Part shown: piece by piece, positions 1 through 7,625 of the stretch | How the letters are laid out: each line of letters starts with the position of its first letter | How positions within the stretch are numbered: position 1 is the stretch's first letter | Program-made: the position numbers and the translations under genes | The notes under the pieces: generated by a model | Databases searched by the model: none | Seen by the model: the letters and a program-made list of their open reading frames with translations, nothing else | Told to the model about the DNA's origin: nothing | Source of the DNA: Victivallales bacterium | GTDB taxonomy: Bacteria > Verrucomicrobiota > Lentisphaeria > Victivallales > UBA1829 | Length of the DNA stretch: 9,335 nt | Assembly (NCBI GenBank): GCA_016285335.1 | Contig: JAEEQO010000116.1 | Span: 1-9,335 of the forward strand | Reading direction: 5' to 3'

Positions 1-659
1 ATTTCATACGGAATCATGTACCCGAGGCTTTCGCCGCGTCTGCTACCCTGGAACGCGATCCCGACGACTTTCCCCTGGAAAAAGACTGGTCCGCCGCTGT
101 TGCCGGGGTTGATGGATGCGTCGATCTGGGCGGTGAGCAGATTCTTGTCCGAGTGCGCGTAGCTGCGGACCTCAATCCGGGAGATGATGCCCTGCGTGAG
201 CGAGAGCCCGTCGCCGCCGATCGGGAAGCCTGCGGCGATGACCATGGACTGAGGGGGCGGGGTCTCGGCGAACTCCATCGGCGTGATGTCGGAGAAAAAG
301 GCGGGATCGTCAACGGTCAGAAGAGCGAGGTCGCATTCATGATCAACGAACTTGACTTTGGCCGTGAACAACGTGTCTTCGTTCTGCTTGCGGATCGTAA
401 TCAGCGTGCTGTCTGCCACGTTGTGAGCGTTGGTGAGGATCTGATTGCCTTGAATCACGACGCCGGAGCCGGAACTGGACTGCGGGGTTCTGTTCTGCCA
501 GGGCAACAGGTAATTCGGAACCGTGGACACGGTCTCAATGCGCACGACGGCGTTCAGCGGGTCATTCTGGGGCCGTTCAACGTCCTGTGCGATGGCGGCG
601 ACGCTGCAGCAGGCGACTATGACGGAAACAAAAAACTTTTTCAGGCTGAAAGGTTTCAC
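1..659 (-). CDS. Exported trypsin-fold serine protease, Deg9-like (5' part; C-terminus beyond left edge)
   Basis: The visible 219 residues begin with a signal peptide: KPFSLKK, then a hydrophobic stretch, then a likely signal peptidase I site after AIA (residue 24). The protease domain follows with a complete Ser-protease triad: His79 in TNAHNV, Asp110 in CDLALL and Ser188 in GNSGGP. The sequence around PNYLLPWQ (48-55), GFPIGGD (144-150) and IGY/LGYMIP (212-217) resembles the Deg9-like branch of the DegP/HtrA superfamily better than classical DegP. These enzymes degrade or process proteins; the signal peptide places this one outside the cytoplasm, probably in the periplasm. The start is GTG at 659-657, chosen because GGAGAG lies just upstream and I see no ATG in frame nearby. 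The frame is open to the left edge, so PDZ domains and the C-terminus are not visible. The protease fold is certain; the Deg9-like assignment is from remembered family sequences. Confidence 0.88.
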   Translation of the reverse strand, partial: MKPFSLKKFFVSVIVACCSVAAIAQDVERPQNDPLNAVVRIETVSTVPNYLLPWQNRTPQSSSGSGVVIQGNQILTNAHNVADSTLITIRKQNEDTLFTAKVKFVDHECDLALLTVDDPAFFSDITPMEFAETPPPQSMVIAAGFPIGGDGLSLTQGIISRIEVRSYAHSDKNLLTAQIDASINPGNSGGPVFFQGKVVGIAFQGSRRGESLGYMIPYE

Positions 660-785
660 GATTCTCTCCGGGAAATTGTATTGTGATTCAGATACGATAT
701 TAGACAGCGATTGAGCATATTTTGTTCAATGAGCACAGGCTACGAACTCAAATAAATCTTCAAAAGGCATAAGAGACTCGAAACC

Positions 786-875
786 ATGACCTCAACTTTT
801 TGCGGTCACGGTTGTAACAGAACTAAAGGTCATGGTTATGCTTTTTGCGAACATAAACGATTCTTGGCGAAATGA
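786..875 (+). CDS. Possible 29-residue Cys/His-rich small protein (or N-terminal half of a frameshifted one)
   Basis: A short ATG-to-TGA frame encodes 29 residues with Cys6, His8, Cys10, His16, Cys21 and His23. The arrangement C-x3-C-N-R ... G-x4-C-x-H-K-R recalls the small zinc-binding motif (GC-x-R ... G-x-C-x2-H) seen in many short bacterial and phage proteins, though the last spacing is one residue short. No strong ribosome-binding site precedes the ATG. The frame stops at 873-875. A frame offset by +1 (ATG at 838) runs on to 978 with protein-like composition, so the two may be parts of one gene of about 75 residues broken by a single-base change in the AAA at 870-872. It is not a gene I recognise, and it may not be translated. 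Confidence 0.3.
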   Translation: MTSTFCGHGCNRTKGHGYAFCEHKRFLAK

Positions 876-978
876 GCTCACGGAGAAACGGAGAAAGGTT
901 TATGCCTCTAAGCGGTTCTTTTTATTGGAAAATGAGCTGGAAGAACTTGAAAACACACGCGAGCTTTCTTTTGAATAA
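838..978 (+). CDS. Possible 46-residue charged helical small protein (or C-terminal half of a frameshifted one)
   Basis: ATG at 838 opens a 46-codon frame ending at TAA 976-978. It overlaps the preceding small frame by 38 bases, at +1. The product is rich in Lys, Arg and Glu. Its second half, LLENELEELEN, has leucines spaced as in an amphipathic helix or short coiled coil. An AAAGG at 824-828 sits about 9 bases before the ATG and could serve as a ribosome-binding site. It ends 9 bases before the convergent end of djlA. A dispersed repeat (866-895) lies inside it. Function unknown; it could be a separate overlapping gene, the tail of the Cys/His-rich frame, or non-coding. Confidence 0.3.
   Translation: MLFANINDSWRNELTEKRRKVYASKRFFLLENELEELENTRELSFE
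866..895 (+). repeat. Copy 1 of a dispersed repeat (short form)
   Basis: The 18 bases GGCGAAATGAGCTCACGG at 866-883 recur at 3377-3394 with a single change (A to G). GAGAAACGGAGAA at 883-895 recurs exactly at 3419-3431. Here the two blocks are adjacent and overlap by one base; in the other copy 25 extra bases separate them. The copy covers the point where the two small plus-strand frames switch phase. Confidence 0.6.
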
Positions 979-987
979 AAATACTAC

Positions 988-1809
988 TCACGAATGGATT
1001 CCGCGTGACTTGCAAATCGCCTCGTATGCGTTGTTGATTATCTGCATCTGCACTTTTGCATGTTCGATGAAGGCGGCAGACAGGCCTTTTCCCGCAACCT
1101 TATCCGGATGAAATTCCTTCGCTTTTGCCCGCCAGCAGCGTTTGAGTTCCTCGTTTGACGCATCTTTCGTACAGCCGAGCGTTGCATAGCACTGGTCCAG
1201 CGTCATGCCGTCCGCCATGACGTCATCAGCGAAGCGGCTCCGCCCGCCTGCATTGTCTGAATCACGTCCTGACGAGGACGCGTATTCGGCGTTTCCAGAA
1301 AATTCAGACGAACTACCCGCAAAGAAATGCTGCAGGAAACCAGGCAGATTCAACTCCGATTCCGCGATTGTCAGCAGAATGCGTTCATCCTGCGTGAGTG
1401 AATGATCCACGATGGCTAGCGTGCAGAGGACTTCCAGCAGGGAACGGCGGGCATCCATGTTTTTAATTCGTGCCGCGATCCTACGGATTGCCATGGTGAA
1501 GTCGTGCACAGTCTGTGTTTTCCCGGCGTTGAATGCCTGTTTCATGCCGGATTTGCTGTCTTGCGGGATGTCCAGCTCTTTAATTAAATTGGACACCAGT
1601 TCAGCTTCGTCCTGCGTCACGCGACCATCGCATTTTGCGAGCTGCCCCAAACAGCGAAAGATATCGCAATACGTCTCCAGCGGTTGTTTATCCTGATCTG
1701 TGCCGGAATTGCCGATGGATGCGCCGATCCATGCGCCGATTGCGGCACCCCACCAGCCGCCGAACATTCCTCCGAGAATGCCGCCGATGATACCTCCACC
1801 TATGCCCAT
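988..1809 (-). CDS. djlA: DjlA-type membrane-anchored J-domain co-chaperone
   Basis: The 273-residue product matches DjlA in length (E. coli about 271) and in domain order. Residues 1-34 form a very Gly-rich, zipper-like membrane segment (GGGIIGGILGG). Residues about 45-155 form a TerB-like helical domain with two acidic motifs, AKCDGRVTQDE and AIVDHSLTQDE. A low-complexity Ser/Gly/Asp linker spans 165-200. A C-terminal J domain (about 203-270) carries the HPD tripeptide at 234-236, needed to stimulate Hsp70 (DnaK) ATPase. The C-terminal position of the J domain and the EFHPDK-x-(V)AKG-type stretch are typical of DjlA rather than DnaJ. It would sit in the inner membrane with the J domain in the cytoplasm. 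The ATG at 1809 is supported by GGAGGT 8 bases upstream. The gene lies 64 bases after the GH5 gene on the same strand, with a hairpin in the gap. Confidence 0.9.
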   Translation of the reverse strand: MGIGGGIIGGILGGMFGGWWGAAIGAWIGASIGNSGTDQDKQPLETYCDIFRCLGQLAKCDGRVTQDEAELVSNLIKELDIPQDSKSGMKQAFNAGKTQTVHDFTMAIRRIAARIKNMDARRSLLEVLCTLAIVDHSLTQDERILLTIAESELNLPGFLQHFFAGSSSEFSGNAEYASSSGRDSDNAGGRSRFADDVMADGMTLDQCYATLGCTKDASNEELKRCWRAKAKEFHPDKVAGKGLSAAFIEHAKVQMQIINNAYEAICKSRGIHS

Positions 1810-1824
1810 GATCTTCTACCTCCA

Positions 1825-1856
1825 ATTCCGTGAAGCCTCCCTTTTCTTCACGGAAT
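1825..1856 (-). promoter_or_regulatory. Hairpin in the GH5-djlA gap, directly before the djlA ribosome-binding site
   Basis: ATTCCGTGAAG (1825-1835) and CTTCACGGAAT (1846-1856) form a perfect 11-bp stem around a 10-base loop. Read on the minus strand, the loop contains GGGAGG, and the djlA Shine-Dalgarno GGAGGT begins two bases after the stem. No U-tract follows in that direction, so it is not an intrinsic terminator of GH5 transcripts. It could stabilise or process the message, or influence djlA translation. Read on the plus strand it is followed by GATTTTTCTTTC and would resemble a terminator, but no plus-strand gene lies close upstream. The hairpin is seen directly; its role is inference. 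Confidence 0.6.
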
Positions 1857-1873
1857 GATTTTTCTTTCTGAAT

Positions 1874-3073
1874 TTACTTCAGAGCTTTCCCTGAGGTCAG
1901 GATTTCAAGCATGGGCTTGTCGGACACTTGTTTTGAATAGGGATTCCAGAATCCAAACCCTGAATCGTAATTCCATGTAGTCCAGCCGATGTCAAACTCA
2001 TCGAACACGGATATCATATCGCGGTACCAATTATAAGCGGGCTCACGCGGAGACGAGGAAATCACACCCCATTCACCGCAGAAGAGGGGCAGACCGAGTT
2101 TCTTTGCCACCGTTACCGCCTGAAGAATCTGTTCTCTCAGCACACTGCGATCCCAGTTCGTTGTAAAAGATCGGAATGTTTCTTTTTGCGCTTCGGGCAG
2201 TTTGTCGAAATCAGCCTGAGCAATCACAATACCGGGATAATGAATTTGACCGTAATACTTGCCCACCGGGTTCCAGCTTGCACGGTAATGTGTTACTGCC
2301 ATCGGCTTATAATAATGGAAGCTGAGCAGAATATTTTTGTCTCCCTTCGGAATCTTCAGGTCTTTGAATGTATCCACATCCTGCCACATATTGGACCCGA
2401 TCACCAGTACGCGTTCGGGTTCCAGCTGGCGCAAAGTCTTATGTGCTTTCGCGATGAGATCGTTCCATTGTTCCGGATCATCCGCGACCGGTTCATTCAG
2501 AAATTCGTATGCCACCCAGTCTGTCGGGAATCCTTTCAGCGCCGCGGAAAGCTCTTTCCACAGATTCAGAAGTTGTTCCTGAGATTTTTCTTCTGTGAAA
2601 AGTGTATTCGTATTGTTGCCTTCGATGGATGCATTGAAATAAAAACTGCGGATGATATGCAAATCCACGATAACGCGCAGTTCATGCTTGAGTGCGAGCT
2701 TGATGGACGCATCCAGCAGTTCCCAGGCATCCGTCAGTTTGTTCCCGTTGTCGTCCCAGAATTGTTCTTCATCAATCGGGATTCTGACATGGTCAAATCC
2801 AAATTCTTTCAAGCGGATGAAATCATCTTCCTTTACTCTGGCTGCACGTGCAGCCCCTCGCACGGGAGTTTGTGAAAACCAGTGGCTGAGGTTTGTTCCT
2901 CGCTTGACTTTGAAGTCGGAAACTCGCACACTGCTTCCACTGTCTACGGAACTGCATCCTGCCAAGTTAAGGATTGTTCCAAAAAGTATCAACACCATGA
3001 GTACAAATAATGATTTTGATGATTTCGTTTCTTTTTGTGTGATTTCATTGTTTATGAGTCTGCTCCTTATCAA
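1874..3073 (-). CDS. GH5-family glycoside hydrolase, lipoprotein (cellulase-like)
   Basis: The product shows the GH5 (clan GH-A) TIM-barrel landmarks: RGTNLSHWFS near 59-67, VRIPI with Arg97, VDLH with His139, the acid/base Glu194 in FLNEP, His253 in SFHYY, the nucleophile Glu334 in CGEWG, and Trp367 in TTWNYD. It should hydrolyse beta-linked glucans, mannans or similar; the substrate cannot be read from the sequence. A hydrophobic stretch ends in the lipobox LAGC (Cys40), so it is probably lipidated, and Ser41 at +2 suggests outer-membrane sorting. The start is uncertain. The coordinates use TTG at 3073, but the only good Shine-Dalgarno (AAGGAG, 3068-3063) lies inside the frame, 7 bases before an ATA and 14 before an ATG (3048-3046) that is out of frame. 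Its codon use is more AT-rich than rex, speA or aconitase. Confidence 0.85.
   Translation of the reverse strand: MIRSRLINNEITQKETKSSKSLFVLMVLILFGTILNLAGCSSVDSGSSVRVSDFKVKRGTNLSHWFSQTPVRGAARAARVKEDDFIRLKEFGFDHVRIPIDEEQFWDDNGNKLTDAWELLDASIKLALKHELRVIVDLHIIRSFYFNASIEGNNTNTLFTEEKSQEQLLNLWKELSAALKGFPTDWVAYEFLNEPVADDPEQWNDLIAKAHKTLRQLEPERVLVIGSNMWQDVDTFKDLKIPKGDKNILLSFHYYKPMAVTHYRASWNPVGKYYGQIHYPGIVIAQADFDKLPEAQKETFRSFTTNWDRSVLREQILQAVTVAKKLGLPLFCGEWGVISSSPREPAYNWYRDMISVFDEFDIGWTTWNYDSGFGFWNPYSKQVSDKPMLEILTSGKALK
3063..3068 (-). promoter_or_regulatory. Shine-Dalgarno inside the annotated 5' end of the GH5 gene
   Basis: AAGGAG on the minus strand is a near-perfect ribosome-binding site, but no ATG, GTG or TTG in the GH5 frame follows at the usual distance. 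At 7 bases there is ATA (3055-3053). The ATG at 3048-3046 is in another frame. One extra A in the A-run at 3032-3036 would put that ATG in frame and give a classic short lipoprotein signal starting MKSHKKE. A sequence error or true mutation there is possible. Confidence 0.5.
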
Positions 3074-3169
3074 AAGTGGGGAAGATTATGATTTTTTATA
3101 AGCCAGTTTTGCTCTCGGTTTCCATGCGTTTCGCCTCAAAATGGGGGACAACTGTATGAACTACCCTCT

Positions 3170-3198
3170 ATTATATCACCATGCCCGTAATAAATCAA
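3170..3198 (-). promoter_or_regulatory. Sigma70-type promoter of the GH5 gene
   Basis: On the minus strand TTGATT (3198-3193) and a perfect TATAAT (3175-3170) are 17 bases apart. A/T tracts lie just upstream of the -35 box (3200-3217 on the plus strand: two runs of A separated by C) and could act as an UP element. Predicted transcription starts near 3163, leaving a leader of about 100 bases before the GH5 start region. Confidence 0.75.
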
Positions 3199-3360
3199 GC
3201 GAAAAAACAAAAAAAGATTGAGCATTTTCCCTACACACCACATGGAATCCATCGTGGTTCAAATTAATCGCGCACATGCATACGCGAAACAAAGTCCTCC
3301 ACATTTGGAGGTAATGGGTTTTGAGTGAATAATGTGCTTATGCTTTTTAGCGCATCATCT

Positions 3361-3431
3361 CCGTGAGCTCGCGCGAGGCGAAATGAGCTCGCGGATGCCA
3401 TCCCGCGAAGTGCCGAGGGAGAAACGGAGAA
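3361..3431 (+). repeat. Copy 2 of the dispersed repeat (long form), with a hairpin
   Basis: GGCGAAATGAGCTCGCGG (3377-3394) and GAGAAACGGAGAA (3419-3431) match the copy at 866-895 with one change, but 25 bases (3395-3419) are inserted between the blocks. CCGTGAGCTC (3361-3370) and GAGCTCGCGG (3385-3394) form a 10-bp stem with one G-U pair around a 14-base loop, so this copy has more structure than copy 1. It lies in the gene-poor stretch upstream of rex. Confidence 0.6.
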
Positions 3432-3556
3432 GAAGCCCTCCCTAGAAGCCAATATAGATTCTGAGATCCCCGCCAGATCCCCATCGGGACGGGGCTTTCT
3501 CCCGTTTTGTTTGGACTTAACGCTTACTCCATTTTCCCAGCTGTGCGTTTACTTTT

Positions 3557-3596
3557 ACAATCGTCACGTTTGCTTTTTCAAATAGCACAATCGTCA
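3557..3596 (+). promoter_or_regulatory. Two direct repeats ACAATCGTCA upstream of the rex promoter
   Basis: ACAATCGTCA occurs at 3557-3566 and again, identical, at 3587-3596. The period is exactly 30 bases, close to three helical turns, so both would lie on the same face of the DNA. The second copy ends 37 bases before the rex -35 box. This geometry suits an activator or tandem operator. It does not resemble the usual Rex operator (TTGTGA-type inverted repeat). The binding protein is unknown. Confidence 0.4.
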
Positions 3597-3633
3597 GAAA
3601 GACGCGTTTTCTCGGAAAAAATCCGAAACAGTC

Positions 3634-3662
3634 TTGATTTCGGAAGAATATCGTGTTATAGT
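3634..3662 (+). promoter_or_regulatory. Sigma70-type promoter of rex
   Basis: TTGATT (3634-3639) and TATAGT (3657-3662) are separated by 17 bases. Predicted transcription starts near 3669, giving a leader of about 27 bases to the ATG at 3696. The -35 hexamer and spacing are identical to those of the GH5 promoter. A short inverted repeat, TCGGA-N5-TCCGA (3612-3626), lies just upstream of the -35 box. Confidence 0.7.
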
Positions 3663-3695
3663 AAGAAGATATTTTACCTCGAAACGGAGCCAGAC

Positions 3696-4349
3696 ATGGG
3701 AAAACACAAAGTCCTGAACACACCCGCCATCCGGCGCATCCCGACCTATCTGCACAAGCTCATGCTCATGCACGCGGCCGGGGAGGAATTCGTGTCGACC
3801 TCCAAGCTGGCGGACTACATGGACCTGGACCCGATCATCGTGCGGAAGGATTTCGAGCTGACGGGGATCCAGGGGACGCCCGGCGTGGGGTTCAAGACGG
3901 CGGAGCTGATCGCGGCGCTCCGGCGGTTCCTCGGCTGGGACGAACGCACCACGGCGTGCCTCGTCGGCGCGGGGTCGCTCGGCAGCGCCCTGCTCGGTTA
4001 CGAGGAGTTCGCCGAATACGGCCTGCGGTTCACGTTCGTGTTCGACGCGGACGCCCGCAAGCACGGGATGCTGATCCACGCGCACGAGGTGCTTGACGTG
4101 CGGCAGATGCGGCAGTACCTGACGCCCGCGCCGCCGGACATCGGCATCATCTGCGTGCCGTCCTCCACCGCCCAGATGGTCGCCGACGAACTCGTGCAGT
4201 GCGGCGTGAAAGCCATCTGGAATTTCGCGAACGTGTGCCTGAAGCTCCCGCACGACGTGATCGTGCAGAGGGAAGTCATCGCGGGCGGTTTCGCCCTGCT
4301 TTCCATGAAGCGCCGCAGCCACGGCGCCGGCCCGGTCCAGGACGACTGA
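3696..4349 (+). CDS. rex: Redox-sensing transcriptional repressor Rex
   Basis: The 217-residue protein has the two-domain Rex layout. An N-terminal winged helix (about 1-80) carries the recognition region IIVRKDFELTG and the turn GTPGVGF. A Rossmann domain has the dinucleotide-binding loop VGAGSLGSAL (90-99). WNFAN near 175-179 matches the conserved NFA motif of the family. Rex represses fermentation and respiration genes and leaves DNA when NADH binds. ATG 3696 is chosen although the frame is open from further upstream: CGGAG at 3685-3689 is correctly spaced, the promoter lies just before it, and the resulting length fits the family. It is monocistronic as far as seen, and converges on the carboxynorspermidine synthase gene. 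The C-terminal part (QREVIAGGFALLSMKRR) differs from Firmicutes Rex. Confidence 0.92.
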   Translation: MGKHKVLNTPAIRRIPTYLHKLMLMHAAGEEFVSTSKLADYMDLDPIIVRKDFELTGIQGTPGVGFKTAELIAALRRFLGWDERTTACLVGAGSLGSALLGYEEFAEYGLRFTFVFDADARKHGMLIHAHEVLDVRQMRQYLTPAPPDIGIICVPSSTAQMVADELVQCGVKAIWNFANVCLKLPHDVIVQREVIAGGFALLSMKRRSHGAGPVQDD

Positions 4350-4379
4350 GCCCGTACCTGAAACTGAAACCGGGAAATG

Positions 4380-4411
4380 AAAAACGCCGGCCGGAACGGA
4401 TCCGGTCGGCG
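4380..4411 (-). terminator. Intrinsic terminator ending the aconitase-speA-carboxynorspermidine synthase block
   Basis: CGCCGGCCGG (4385-4394) pairs with CCGGTCGGCG (4402-4411) through ten positions, one of them G-U, around a 7-base loop. On the minus strand the stem is followed directly by TTTTT (4384-4380) and TTTC-rich bases. It starts 36 bases after the stop of the carboxynorspermidine synthase gene. On the plus strand no T-run follows, so it is not an obvious terminator for rex. Confidence 0.85.
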
Positions 4412-4447
4412 GAGTAGTACGATTCAACAGAGACGGGGCAGGGGGGA

Positions 4448-5629
4448 TCAGTAGACGATCTCTTCCCAGGGGAGGCCGTACTCGTTGAGCTTCTGCATGA
4501 ACGGGGCGGGATCGAATTCCTCCATATTGAAGACGCCGGGGCCCTTCCAGGTGCCCGTGGCGAGCATCATGGCGCCGATCATGGCGGGGACGCCGGTCGT
4601 GTAGGAAACGGCCTGCGCGCCGGTCTCGCGGAAGGATTCCTCGTGGTCGCAGATGTTGTACACGAAGCGCTTGACGGGCTTGCCGTCCTTGCTCCCCTGC
4701 AGGAGGCAGCCGATGCAGGTCTTGCCCCTGGTGAGCGGGCCGAGGGAGGCCGGGTCGGGCAGGAGCGCCTTCAGGAACTGGAGCGGGATGATCTCGTGTC
4801 CCTCGTACATGACCGGGTCGATGCGGGTCATGCCGACATCCTGAAGGACTTCGAGGTGCTTGATGTAGTTGTCGGAGAAGGTCATCCAGAAGCGCGCCTC
4901 CTTCAGGCCGTACGGCTTCAGGTACGGGGCGAGGGATTCGAGTTCCTCGTGCCAGAGCAGATAGATCTTCTTCGGGCCGATGCCGGCGGGGAAGTCGAAC
5001 ATTTTGGAGAATTCGAGCGGCTCGGTCTCGATGAACTGGCCGTCCTTGTAGTATTTGCCCTTCGCGGTGACCTCGCGGATGTTGATCTCCGGGTTGAAAT
5101 TGGTCGCGAACGCCTGTCCGTTGTCGCCCGCGTTGCAGTCGATGATGTCGAGCGTGTCGATCACGTCGAAATACTGCTTTTCCCACGCGGTGTAGACGTT
5201 GGAGACGCCGGGGTCGAATCCGCTGCCGAGCAGGGCTGTGATACCCTTCTCGCGGAAACGGTCGCGGTACGCCCACTGCCAGCTGTATTCGAAGTGGGCG
5301 ACATCCGGCGGCTCGTAGTTTGCGGCGTCGACGTAGTCCACGCCGGTCTCAAGGCAGGCATCCATGATGTGGAGGTCCTGGTAGGGCAGGGCGAGGTTCA
5401 GGACCACGTCGGGACGGAAGGACTTGATGAGCTCGACGAGCTGCGGCACGTTGTCGGCGTCGACCTGGGCGGTCTGAACGGGACGTTTCAGCGCGGCGGC
5501 GAGCTTCTTGCATCTGGATTCCGTGCGGCTGGCGATCATGATGTCGGTGAAGACGTCCGACGCCTGGACGCATTTGTGTGCTGCGACGGTCGCGACGCCG
5601 CCGGCTCCGATGATCAGGACTCTGGACAT
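4448..5629 (-). CDS. Carboxynorspermidine/carboxyspermidine synthase (saccharopine dehydrogenase family)
   Basis: The 393-residue protein starts with a Rossmann nucleotide-binding loop, GAGGVATVAAHK (8-19). It carries the stretches LGSGFDPGVSN (about 134-144), NAGDNGQAFATNFNPE (about 166-181), LKALLPDPASLGP, TCIGCLLQG and a C-terminal YTTGVPAMIGA. These match the Vibrio-type enzyme that condenses putrescine or diaminopropane with aspartate semialdehyde using NADPH, giving carboxyspermidine or carboxynorspermidine (cytosolic; alternative spermidine route). True saccharopine dehydrogenase is less likely given these motifs and the neighbour speA. The start is ATG 5629: AAAGGAGA (5644-5637) lies 8 bases upstream, whereas the longer TTG start at 5650 has no site and overlaps speA. 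The gap to speA is 17 bases, with the ribosome-binding site just after the speA stop, so the two are almost certainly co-transcribed and perhaps translationally coupled. Confidence 0.9.
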   Translation of the reverse strand: MSRVLIIGAGGVATVAAHKCVQASDVFTDIMIASRTESRCKKLAAALKRPVQTAQVDADNVPQLVELIKSFRPDVVLNLALPYQDLHIMDACLETGVDYVDAANYEPPDVAHFEYSWQWAYRDRFREKGITALLGSGFDPGVSNVYTAWEKQYFDVIDTLDIIDCNAGDNGQAFATNFNPEINIREVTAKGKYYKDGQFIETEPLEFSKMFDFPAGIGPKKIYLLWHEELESLAPYLKPYGLKEARFWMTFSDNYIKHLEVLQDVGMTRIDPVMYEGHEIIPLQFLKALLPDPASLGPLTRGKTCIGCLLQGSKDGKPVKRFVYNICDHEESFRETGAQAVSYTTGVPAMIGAMMLATGTWKGPGVFNMEEFDPAPFMQKLNEYGLPWEEIVY

Positions 5630-5646
5630 GGGGAGGTCTCCTTTCG

Positions 5647-7569
<1,923 letters not shown>

Positions 7570-7587
7570 TCCCGCACCCCCGGAAAA

Positions 7588-7601
7588 CGGCTTTTCAGCC
7601 G
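7588..7601 (-). promoter_or_regulatory. Short tetraloop hairpin with T-run just before the speA ribosome-binding site
   Basis: On the minus strand CGGCT-GAAA-AGCCG forms a 5-bp stem closed by a GAAA tetraloop, followed directly by TTTT (7587-7584) and then the G-rich speA ribosome-binding site. It has the form of a weak intrinsic terminator, or of an attenuator-like element in the aconitase-speA gap. The stem is short, so function is uncertain. Confidence 0.4.
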
Positions 7602-7625
7602 GAAGATCAGGTGAATATTTGTTAG

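Larger units (their letters stand above)
3074..3695. other. Gene-poor stretch between GH5 and rex
   Basis: This stretch separates two divergently transcribed genes. It holds the GH5 promoter (3170-3198), a 6-bp hairpin with a CATT loop (3296-3311), a structured repeat copy (3361-3431), a pair of 10-bp direct repeats (3557-3566 and 3587-3596) and the rex promoter (3634-3662). Two frames are open across 3264-3500 without a convincing start or ribosome-binding site. One is on the minus strand (TTG at 3452, stop at 3264-3266, 62 codons, ending in MHVRD). The other is on the plus strand through 3367-3580. Either may be a gene relic, but I cannot support a functional gene. The sequence is AT-rich at both ends and GC-rich around 3360-3500. 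Confidence 0.6.

Noticed and set aside
153..686. 177-codon plus-strand open frame opposite the protease
   Set aside because: The minus strand encodes an intact signal peptide and catalytic triad, so the plus-strand frame is a shadow.
872..1111. 79-codon plus-strand frame starting at 872
   Set aside because: Its second half is antisense to the J domain of djlA and it has no ribosome-binding site. The protein-like signal in its first half belongs to the frame starting at 838.
3296..3311. 6-bp hairpin with CATT loop
   Set aside because: Perfect but short, no T-run follows and it is not attached to a gene end or start; may be chance.
3264..3452. 62-codon minus-strand frame (TTG start) in the gap before rex
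   Set aside because: No ribosome-binding site, a TTG start, and it spans a structured repeat. Possibly a relic, but not supportable as a gene.
3464..3506. GC-rich stretch with CCCC/GGGG pairs followed by TTT-containing sequence, considered as a terminator
   Set aside because: Only a 4-bp stem with an 8-base loop and an interrupted T-stretch, and no gene ends just upstream.
3541..3695. Search for a canonical Rex operator (TTGTGA-N6-TCACAA type) for autoregulation
   Set aside because: No good match seen on either strand; only the direct repeats and a short TCGGA inverted repeat are present.
3594..5276. 560-codon minus-strand open frame spanning rex antisense and carboxynorspermidine synthase in another phase
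   Set aside because: Arg/Pro/His-rich composition typical of an out-of-phase GC-rich shadow; both overlapped genes are clear families, and the frame crosses a strong terminator.
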